Below are positions 26,930 through 34,978 of a stretch of 38,647 nucleotides of DNA, piece after piece. Positions within the stretch are counted from its first letter, which is position 1. Each line of letters starts with the position of its first letter. A program made the translations under genes and the position numbers. Source of the DNA: Candidatus Moranbacteria bacterium GW2011_GWF2_35_54 (lineage in GTDB: Bacteria; Patescibacteriota; Minisyncoccia; Moranbacterales; UBA9337); assembly GCA_000990945.1 (NCBI GenBank), contig LBQR01000004.1, positions 1 to 38,647 on the forward strand, given 5' to 3'. The notes under the pieces were generated by a model that saw only the letters and a list, made by a program, of their open reading frames with translations, was not told the origin of the DNA and made no database searches.

Positions 26930-28330
26930 TTAATAATCTCTTAATTTTCCAAGGCCTTTTTGATTTCTTATTTTGTCCAAGGCTTTAGCTTCAATTTGTC
27001 GGATGCGTTCTCGGGTTACGCCAAACTCTTGCCCCACTTCTTCCAAAGTATGAGTTACGCCATCATCCAAACCAAAACGAATTTTTAAAATCCTTTGTTC
27101 GCGTGGACTTAATTCTTCTAGTATTTCAATCACGTGGCTTTTCAGAAGTGTCCGAGAAGCGGTTTGGTCGGGCATAATAGTTTCTGTGTCTTCGATAAAA
27201 TCACCCAACACACTATCATCATCACTATCTCCGATAGAAGTCTCCAAAGAAACAGTTTCTTGGGAAATTTTTTGAATGTGCCTAATCTTGTCCACTTCCA
27301 TATCCATTTCAGCAGCAATTTCCTCTGCCAAAGGCTCTCGGCCCAATTCTTGGACTAATTGTCTCACTATCTGTGTGTATTTATTGATAGTTTCTACCAT
27401 ATGCACGGGGATACGAATCGTTCTGGATTGATCAGCTAGGGCTCGAGTAATCGCTTGACGAATCCACCACGTTGCATAAGTGGAAAATTTATAACCCTTA
27501 TGATAATCGAATTTCTCTACTGCTTTATGAATCAAATCTAATAAAGACAAATTATTAGATCTGCCCACGTATTTTTTGGCGATACTCACCACTAAACGAA
27601 GGTTAGCTTCGGTTAATTTTTGCTTGGCGGAAATCTCTCCTTTTTCAATTAATTTCGCCAACCGAACCTCGTCATCAGATTTCAAAAGAGGAACCTTGCC
27701 AATCTCCCGCAAATACATCTGAACTGAATCATTATAATTAGGCTCCGATTCTTCCACGGTTTTCTTTTTCTTTTTACCGGCTTTATTTTTCTCAACCACA
27801 AAATCTTCCGCAATTTTGTCCGTTTCGTTTTTAATTACTTCGCCTGAACTCATTATTCTCACTCCGCCCGTTTCCAGCTTGCTATAAAGCTCCTCTAATT
27901 CTTCAATATTCTTTTCCATATCTGGAAAAGTATGAATAATCTCATCTTCTGTTATAAAGCCCCGTTGCTTTCCACGAGAAACTAAATCATCTATGACATT
28001 ATTTATTTTTTCTTTGGGCTTAAGCGCCTTCTTGCCTTTATTTAATACCGCCGATTTTTTGACTGATTTTTTCGGCGTTGCTTTGACCATCTTTTTATTT
28101 ATTTTTTTCAATTTTTTCTTAATTATTTTTTTATCTTTTTTCACAGTTTTCTTAATATTTTTTGCAATATTCTTCTTTTTAACTATCTTTTTAAAACTCT
28201 TTTTAACATTTTTCTTGATCGCCTTTTTATTTTTCGATTTTGGCGCAACGTTTCTCTTGGGAGATTTTTTGGCAATCCCTTTTTTATTGGCAGTTATTTT
28301 TTTATTGTTCCTTTTTTTGATTGTAACCAT
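26930..28330 (-). CDS. rpoD: RNA polymerase primary sigma factor (RpoD) with Lys-rich N-terminal extension and shortened region 2.2
   Basis: [38 protein letters not shown]; region 4 [33 protein letters not shown] lacks the usual QEGNIGL block. Confidence 0.95.
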   Translation of the reverse strand: MVTIKKRNNKKITANKKGIAKKSPKRNVAPKSKNKKAIKKNVKKSFKKIVKKKNIAKNIKKTVKKDKKIIKKKLKKINKKMVKATPKKSVKKSAVLNKGKKALKPKEKINNVIDDLVSRGKQRGFITEDEIIHTFPDMEKNIEELEELYSKLETGGVRIMSSGEVIKNETDKIAEDFVVEKNKAGKKKKKTVEESEPNYNDSVQMYLREIGKVPLLKSDDEVRLAKLIEKGEISAKQKLTEANLRLVVSIAKKYVGRSNNLSLLDLIHKAVEKFDYHKGYKFSTYATWWIRQAITRALADQSRTIRIPVHMVETINKYTQIVRQLVQELGREPLAEEIAAEMDMEVDKIRHIQKISQETVSLETSIGDSDDDSVLGDFIEDTETIMPDQTASRTLLKSHVIEILEELSPREQRILKIRFGLDDGVTHTLEEVGQEFGVTRERIRQIEAKALDKIRNQKGLGKLRDY

Positions 28331-28388
28331 TTTTTTGAAAGTAATGCTAGTTAAAAAACAAAAAATATCAATGCAAAAATGCCCTTCC

Positions 28389-28898
28389 TCAACAGTTGTA
28401 TTCTATACTATTTCTAGCATAAAAACAACTGCAAGCAAACATTTTCAACTTGCTAGTCAACCTTTTCAGCTCCTCTTTATCGCCTCTTTTTTCTGCTTCT
28501 TTGATTTCATTTATAATAATCGCGCTTTTTCCCCTGATGACTTCCCGTTTTAGCTCTACAAAATATTGATCAACTACCCGCCATCTATCTTTAACCGATA
28601 CGATTTCTTCATTCTTTTCGCAATTTTTGAAATACAATTCTCGCAAAAATTTCTTTTGTTCTAAATTATCTAATCCATCCAATAACTTTTCAAAATTAAA
28701 ATCGTATAGTTTCCCTTTATCCAGAATAATTTCCACTATCTTTGGATTATTAAAATATTCGCTTATTTCTCCTTTGTATTTCCGAGTAGCCTCTTTCCAG
28801 ATGCTATTATCGCTAATAAATGTCCCCATTATTTGAATTTGGATATCTTTAATTTTGTCATAACTGTTTTTGTTATTGCTTGGATTGATATAGTTCAA
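28389..28898 (-). CDS. Probable DnaG C-terminal (helicase-interaction) portion, out of frame with upstream dnaG
   Basis: TTG-start ORF overlapping the dnaG stop by 26 nt; combined length (about 600 aa) is normal for DnaG. Confidence 0.6.
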   Translation of the reverse strand: MNYINPSNNKNSYDKIKDIQIQIMGTFISDNSIWKEATRKYKGEISEYFNNPKIVEIILDKGKLYDFNFEKLLDGLDNLEQKKFLRELYFKNCEKNEEIVSVKDRWRVVDQYFVELKREVIRGKSAIIINEIKEAEKRGDKEELKRLTSKLKMFACSCFYARNSIEYNC

Positions 28899-30183
28899 AT
28901 TGTGCTTCCCTTAAAGCACTTTCCGATATATTCAATCTCTCCGCCACTTCTCTCATCCAATGCTCCCGCTCAATTTTATTTGAAAAACTGTTGATCAAAC
29001 CGGACAATTCTTCAATTATTTTTTTCTTATCTTCAATATCTGATTTGTTTCTCCCGCGCAAAGTTTTCTCAATAAAATAATTCATTGCCACAACTGAGCC
29101 GTCGATTGCTTTTATGAATTTTTGCACATCTTCTTTCACTGCATCCGCCGCATCTTTGCCCTCATCAATTGACACTATAAAAACATTTAATTCTCTGTCA
29201 AAAGCTAACTGGGCGCTGCGTTTAGCCGCTTTTTGCCCGGCTTCATCCATGTCAAAAAACATTCTTATATTTTTTGTATACCTCTTAATGATACTCAACT
29301 GTTCCAACGTGAGAGCTGTGCCAGAGACAGCTACGGTGTTTTTTATTCCAGCCTGATTGGTGGCAATAACATCCATCTGACCCTCTACTAGAAGAATCCA
29401 ATCTTTTTCTTTGGCACTCATCTTAGCTTTATCTATTCCATACAAAACATTGCTCTTATGGTAAACTTCAGTTTCAGGAGTGTTAATATATTTAGCCTGA
29501 GACTCATCTTCTCCAGGAACAATTCTAGCTGAATATCCGATTACTTTCCCAACTGGATTAGTAATTGGGAACATTATTCTATTCCTAAATCGATCATAAA
29601 AATTTTCTATTTCTTGGCTTTTCCCCTCTTTATGGATAACCAATCCCGCCCTTAAAATGTCTCCTATTTTATAATTTCTGCCTACCAAAAATTGCGCGAT
29701 ATTTCTCCAGCCGTCAGGAGCATACCCCAACCTAAAATCACGCACTGTCGATTCTTCCAATCCTCGTCCTTTGAGATATTCTAGAATTTTTTTTCCGCCT
29801 TCGGTTTCCCAAAGTTGCTTTTCGTAAAACAGAGTTGCTTCTTCTAAGATATCTTCTATTTTATTTTTTTCTAAATTAGTTATATTTTCTCTTGCGCTAT
29901 ACTTAGGCAATTCCACTCCTGTTTTTTGAGCTAAGTTTTCCAAGGCCTCCCTAAAACTTAATCCTTCTATCTCCATCAAAAAGCCAAAAGCATCTCCGCC
30001 CTTGCCACAACCAAAGCAATGCCAAACCTGCTTATCCTCGCTGACAGAAAAAGATGGAGTTTTTTCATTGTGGAATGGACAACATGCTTTCCAATTATTG
30101 CCTGCTTTTTGCAAGCGCACATATTCTCCGATTAAATCCACAATATTTAATTTAGCTTTTATAGCTTCTATTTCTTGGCTCAT
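28873..30183 (-). CDS. dnaG: DNA primase DnaG (zinc-binding + TOPRIM)
   Basis: CPFHNEKTPSFSVSEDKQVWHCFGCGKGGD; LLVEGQMDVIATNQAG TOPRIM; ends at residue 436. Confidence 0.95.
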   Translation of the reverse strand: MSQEIEAIKAKLNIVDLIGEYVRLQKAGNNWKACCPFHNEKTPSFSVSEDKQVWHCFGCGKGGDAFGFLMEIEGLSFREALENLAQKTGVELPKYSARENITNLEKNKIEDILEEATLFYEKQLWETEGGKKILEYLKGRGLEESTVRDFRLGYAPDGWRNIAQFLVGRNYKIGDILRAGLVIHKEGKSQEIENFYDRFRNRIMFPITNPVGKVIGYSARIVPGEDESQAKYINTPETEVYHKSNVLYGIDKAKMSAKEKDWILLVEGQMDVIATNQAGIKNTVAVSGTALTLEQLSIIKRYTKNIRMFFDMDEAGQKAAKRSAQLAFDRELNVFIVSIDEGKDAADAVKEDVQKFIKAIDGSVVAMNYFIEKTLRGRNKSDIEDKKKIIEELSGLINSFSNKIEREHWMREVAERLNISESALREAQFELYQSKQ

Positions 30184-30259
30184 TATTTTAGTTTATAAAT
30201 AGTGTCTGTTATTATTGCACAATAACAGATTTTTTGAAAGAGTTTGATTTTTAAAATAA

Positions 30260-32044
30260 CTAGTCTTGGCTAAGTGTAACTTTTATCCTAGAAGGATACC
30301 GAGGAAAACTATTAGAAAGAAAACTGGGTGAAATCACTGCTTCTACTTTGCTTATTTCCGGATAATTGCGCACTACATCACTGAGTTCATCTCTATTCTT
30401 TCCGGCTAAACTATTTGAAATTTTATCTGCATCAATTTTAGATCTTAATTTTGCATTCACGTTCACATCCATCTTTATCGTTTTCTTAGAAAAATCAATA
30501 TCAGCATTTCCATAATTATTTTCAAAAGAAATTAATTCCATGGAAAATTTATCTTGATCAGAATTAGCTTTAATGAAACTAGTTATCTTTTCATTCATTT
30601 CTTTGGCAGAAAATACAAGTGCTTTGATTTTAATTTTTGCCTGATATTCAAAATTTTCAGTAATTGAGCCTTCCTCAGGAAAAACAGAAAAATCCACAAC
30701 TTCATAAGCCATCGCATTGTCCAGTAAATATTTTTCTTCCGTCAGGCTATTTTTAATATTCTCTCTTAACTGAGTCTTCAATTGCTCTTCTGTTTTAAAT
30801 TTGGCGCTCTCAATATCACTTTTAGAAACTACTTTCAACCCGTTGCCACTGCTACCGCCGCCCTTTGTCTCTTGCTCCAATTTTGCATAAAATTTTTCAT
30901 ATTTAGAACTTCCCTTGAAACCTGGAATTGTGAAAGTGGCTTCTTTAATATTAAATTCTTCACCGGCTTCATCAGCTACAATGTCCGCTTCTATTTTTCC
31001 CGGCTCCATCTTGCCATCTTTCATCGCCATCCCCGGAACAGTAACTGTTTCCAACAACCTAAATAATTTATTGTCATTGCTTAAAAAACGAGTAGTAACT
31101 ACCAATATCTGGCTTGCCTCGCTAAATTCATTATAAATAGTCATTTTCCCTCGAGCTTTTTGATTTGAATCGCCTTTTTCTCCGCTAGCATCAAAATTAA
31201 GCGATAGCATACTCTCTTTTTCAATTACTTCTGTTTTCAAATTAATCAAACTGTTCTGCTCGCCAAAACTACCGGAATCTTCTGCTACATTTAATTTCAG
31301 ACTCAAGTTTTCATTCTTATTGAAAGGAAAAACCTTCACTTCAGCGCTAGGCAAGAAAAAATAAGCGCCTATGCCCGCAATTAAAATTACAATGACTACT
31401 GCAAAAATCCAAAGAAATTTCAATATTCTATTTGTAGAAAATTCATCCTTATTTTCAGGCATCGTTTGCTCTGGGGATTTTGTAAAAAGATTTTTGAAAG
31501 CGATTTCTTGTTGCTCTAAAAATGAATCATTTCCAGCATTATCTTCTGGAAATTTGTCGAAAACGCTTTCTTTCTCTGACAATTTGATATTTTTAATTTC
31601 ATCTGACTCTCTTTTTCTTTCCGCTATTGCACCAGCCGAGATGAAACTGTCCGATCCTAAATTGATCAATCTATTTTTTTTATCTGCTATATTACTTAAA
31701 TCCAAACTATCAGATTCTTTTCTGCTCAGCTCTCTATTTGCTTGAATATCTGTTTTTTTTAATACTGCTTGAGTATTCAAGCCTTTGACATCTTCTAAAC
31801 TTTTTTTTACCGGAAAACCGATTTTCTCAGCCATAGACGCCGCTCTTTCATCTCTGATAATCATCATCACTTTTTTATCAAGCGAATCAATTTCTCTTTT
31901 TATTAATTTTAAACTAACAGCGCTCTGCATCAATAAAGCACCTTGGGCAATAACCAAAATATTATATTTGGAATTTGATTTTTTAATTTTACCGATAATA
32001 GAATTTACTTCTTCATCGACATCGATATAAAAAATTTGATGCAT
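30260..32044 (-). CDS. Membrane protein with baseplate-J/gp47-like extracytoplasmic domain
   Basis: Single TM ILKFLWIFAVVIVILIAGIGAYFFLP; TIYNEFSEASQILVVTTRFLSNDNKLFRL...ADEAGEEFNIKEATFTIPGFKGSSKYEKFY. Confidence 0.65.
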   Translation of the reverse strand: MHQIFYIDVDEEVNSIIGKIKKSNSKYNILVIAQGALLMQSAVSLKLIKREIDSLDKKVMMIIRDERAASMAEKIGFPVKKSLEDVKGLNTQAVLKKTDIQANRELSRKESDSLDLSNIADKKNRLINLGSDSFISAGAIAERKRESDEIKNIKLSEKESVFDKFPEDNAGNDSFLEQQEIAFKNLFTKSPEQTMPENKDEFSTNRILKFLWIFAVVIVILIAGIGAYFFLPSAEVKVFPFNKNENLSLKLNVAEDSGSFGEQNSLINLKTEVIEKESMLSLNFDASGEKGDSNQKARGKMTIYNEFSEASQILVVTTRFLSNDNKLFRLLETVTVPGMAMKDGKMEPGKIEADIVADEAGEEFNIKEATFTIPGFKGSSKYEKFYAKLEQETKGGGSSGNGLKVVSKSDIESAKFKTEEQLKTQLRENIKNSLTEEKYLLDNAMAYEVVDFSVFPEEGSITENFEYQAKIKIKALVFSAKEMNEKITSFIKANSDQDKFSMELISFENNYGNADIDFSKKTIKMDVNVNAKLRSKIDADKISNSLAGKNRDELSDVVRNYPEISKVEAVISPSFLSNSFPRYPSRIKVTLSQD

Positions 32045-32059
32045 AAAAATATTTATAAA

Positions 32060-33328
32060 TTATTTATAATCAACTTTATTCATAGCTCTTTTCAAAATTC
32101 CCGCTAAGACTTTCTCTTCTTGGGACAGTTCCAATACCAATCCTGCCAGACCCATCGGGGTAACGTCTTGCGTACTCGTCAATTCGCCGGTTTTATCGAT
32201 AATGTTGGCGGCATCCTGCGGTCGCAAAAAAGATATTTTGGGCGGGTTGACAAAAGCCAGCTTGCTCAGCCATTCCTTGGACAAAAGAGCTTTCTTTATA
32301 CCAGGCAATCCCGAACCCCCTCCGCACATTAAAATTTTATTTGGCAAAAGATCACTTTGGGAAAATTCTGCCAAGGCTAATTCTATGCCATTTAACCATA
32401 TTCGGCAATCATCTTCGAAAATTCTTTCTACTTTTTCTGTATCCATCTTGCTTAATTTTCCCAAGGAATAATTTATTTTTAATTTCTCTGCTCTTTCGAA
32501 ATCCACGCGTACTTCCTGCGCTAATCTTTTAGTAAAAGCTCGTCCGCCTAAAGCAAACATTTTCGTTCCTTCCAAGCCACCATTTCTAACTACGGCAATA
32601 TCAGTTGTGCCTCCCCCGATATCGATAAAGATAGAATTGAAATTCAAATCTCCTTCAAAATCAACTAATTTTGCTACGGCATAAGGCTCCGCAGCAATAC
32701 TAACTAAATCAATTCCCAATTCATTTACGATAGATTCAATCGCCCCCAAATGGATAGTTGGAGCATATGCATTGAAAACACTGATGGAAACATTATGCCC
32801 TTGGAAGCCGAGGGGATTGTTAATTCTGTAACCATCAATGCGCACATCTGAAACTGCCGCGTTGATTAATTTTATATCAATATTGCTTTGTCCGGTTTCC
32901 CAAGCAATTTGTTCTCCAATTCTTTCATAAGCTTTCTGTTGAACTTTTTGAATAATATTGCTCAATTCGGGCAAACCAATTTTTAAATCAGCATTGGCAC
33001 GCTCATAATGCACCGTAGTTGTGGTTCCCTTAACTAATTCTCCAGCTATTCCGACTATAGCATACTTTACATTTTTTACCCCCGCTTTTTCCTTGGCGAT
33101 ATCAATCGCTTCTCTGGCTATTTTTACCACTCCGGCAATATCGGACACTGCTCCGCTTTGCATATTTCCCAGTTCCTGCCGAATCTTTCCTACTCCAATA
33201 ACTATCCCTTTATTATTAGCACTATCCACCTGAAAAACAAGTGCTTTAATAACTTCTGTTCCGATATCCAAAGCCAAAACTACATCTGATTTTTTTTGAA
33301 TAGATAAAATTTTTGAAATAAATCCCAT
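32060..33328 (-). CDS. FtsA/PilM-like actin-fold ATPase
   Basis: VVLALDIGTEVIKALVF, IFIDIGGGTTDIAVVRNGGLEGTKMFALGGRAFTKRLA, ILMCGGGSGLPGI. Confidence 0.85.
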   Translation of the reverse strand: MGFISKILSIQKKSDVVLALDIGTEVIKALVFQVDSANNKGIVIGVGKIRQELGNMQSGAVSDIAGVVKIAREAIDIAKEKAGVKNVKYAIVGIAGELVKGTTTTVHYERANADLKIGLPELSNIIQKVQQKAYERIGEQIAWETGQSNIDIKLINAAVSDVRIDGYRINNPLGFQGHNVSISVFNAYAPTIHLGAIESIVNELGIDLVSIAAEPYAVAKLVDFEGDLNFNSIFIDIGGGTTDIAVVRNGGLEGTKMFALGGRAFTKRLAQEVRVDFERAEKLKINYSLGKLSKMDTEKVERIFEDDCRIWLNGIELALAEFSQSDLLPNKILMCGGGSGLPGIKKALLSKEWLSKLAFVNPPKISFLRPQDAANIIDKTGELTSTQDVTPMGLAGLVLELSQEEKVLAGILKRAMNKVDYK

Positions 33329-33337
33329 AATTATGTG

Positions 33338-34292
33338 CTAGTTTAACTTTTTTATTTTAATCTTCTTTATTTTTTTTTCAATCGCATCACTATTTAATAA
33401 TCCTTGCTTGCCACCGTAATATAAAATAACATTACTACTATTAGCTATTCCCATTTTTAAAGATTCTTCTAGCGATTCACCTTTTATATGACCAGCTGAA
33501 AAGCCGCTAAAAAAGGCATCACCTGCACCAGTAGAATCAACTGCCTCTATTTTCATGGCATCTGCATGCAAAAATTCTAATCCATCATATACCCAAGCTC
33601 CCCTATTTCCGTCGGTAATAATTACTATTTTGGCGCCTGATTTCTTCAATTCGGTCAAGAGAAATTTTTCATCATTAATTTTATCCGCTTCTATTGTCTC
33701 TCCCTTAATTCTATTAACAATCTCAATTGCCTCATCTTTATTCACAAAAAATAATTCTGTTTTTCCCGCAAAAGCATAAACAGCCGCCGCATCTTCAACG
33801 ATATTTTTTCCCCGTGGAGTAAAAGAAATCTTGGCATCTGTTTGCGCAGAAGTCTCTGCTACTTTTTTTAAAATATCTCGCCAATCACCACTGGGATCAG
33901 ACACGCTATTGTTACATTTAAGCGTTCATTAGCTTCTTGGTTGGAAAAAATAATTCTTTCTCCGCTGTTTTTATCAATCACTATTGCCGAAAGTCCGCTC
34001 AAACAATTTTCTTTTTTAATCAAATTCGTTTCCACTTTTTCTTTTTTCAGTTCATTTTCAATCCACTCTCCATCCGCGTCATTTCCCAAGACAGTATAAC
34101 AAGAACTTTGGATATTCAATCTTTGCAAACCGCAGGCCACATTGACTGCGCAACCTCCCACTGATTCAAATCTATCCTCTATGTGATATTTAGCCCCTAA
34201 TTCAAAAGTTATTTTTTTCTGAGCCGTAATATCTTCGGGCGTATCAAAAAAATATCTTTGGATGTTGACCCAATACAAATCACTTGAAACAT
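33338..34292 (-). pseudogene. PfkB-family carbohydrate kinase disrupted by two apparent 1-nt deletions
   Basis: ATG 34292 gives MFQVICIGSTSKDIF, then frame loss at a 7-T run (about 34243-34249); second frame change near 33915-33925; C-term DSTGAGDAFFSGFSAGHIKG kinase motif intact. Confidence 0.8.
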
Positions 34293-34316
34293 AAATTATT
34301 TATTACATTGAATTAC

Positions 34317-34335
34317 GAAACTGGTTCCCAGTTTC
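34317..34335. repeat. Hairpin GAAACTGG-TTC-CCAGTTTC
   Basis: 8-bp perfect stem, 3-nt loop. Confidence 0.7.
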
Positions 34336-34345
34336 CTCATAGGGA

Positions 34346-34465
34346 GAAGATCTCTTATCCTCTCCCTCTTGTACTCAAGGGGGAGAGCTAGAGAGGGGGT
34401 TTCTTTTTCCACATTTTAATTCTAACCCCTCCTCAATCCTCCCCTTTCAAAGGGGAGGAGGCTCT
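34346..34465. repeat. Pair of C/G-rich hairpin repeats, same style as 19646 and 26863
   Basis: CTCTCCCTCTTG-tact-CAAGGGGGAGAG and CCTCCCCTTT-c-AAAGGGGAGG. Confidence 0.65.
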
Positions 34466-34471
34466 GTTTGA

Positions 34472-34858
34472 TTATTTTAAATTTTCAACACTCTTCACTG
34501 AAATATTAACTAAATCCGGATTAATCGTATTTAATATTATCCAGGCAAACAAAACCGCAATCAATCCATATAGGGCATCCGCAATTACTTTCTTGCCGCT
34601 TTCCATTTTAGAATTATTACCCGCCGCTGTAAAGTACATAAATCCGCCGATAGAAATCATCAATAAAGCCGCAATTCCCACTGACCACATAGCAAACTTA
34701 TAAATTGCGTTGACATAGGCAGGGAATTCTTTAATTGCGCTTGTTCCGCCTGAGGTGCCTGGGATTGGTTCCAATGGCTCATAGACTGCCCCAGCTTGAT
34801 CGCCCAAGAATAAAACCGCTAAAATCAATACACTGGCTACCAAAAAAAATTTTCTCAT
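34472..34858 (-). CDS. TrbC/VirB2-like pilin membrane protein
   Basis: Signal peptide; two TMs with AGNNSKMESGKKVIADALYGLIAVLFAWIILNTINP typical of CPR VirB2/pilin-like proteins. Confidence 0.7.
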   Translation of the reverse strand: MRKFFLVASVLILAVLFLGDQAGAVYEPLEPIPGTSGGTSAIKEFPAYVNAIYKFAMWSVGIAALLMISIGGFMYFTAAGNNSKMESGKKVIADALYGLIAVLFAWIILNTINPDLVNISVKSVENLK

Positions 34859-34868
34859 ATTTTTATTT

Positions 34869-34968
34869 ACCCCGTTAAATCAATATTGATTAAACAAAGC
34901 TTTATAATTAATTGTTATTTATTTGTAATTTATCACATCACTAGAAATAGATTCTTATTTAACGGGGT
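34869..34968. repeat. 12-bp inverted repeat ACCCCGTTAAAT ... ATTTAACGGGGT
   Basis: Arms 34869-34880 and 34957-34968; related elements at 26247-26276 and 38227-38280. Confidence 0.75.
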
Positions 34969-34978
34969 GAATTAATTA

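Noticed and set aside
27993-28553. 186-aa plus-strand ORF, very Phe/Leu-rich, resembling a membrane protein
   Set aside because: It is the antisense of the lysine-rich RpoD N-terminus (AAA/AAG runs read as TTT/CTT) and the DnaG C-terminal region; no RBS or independent domain signal.
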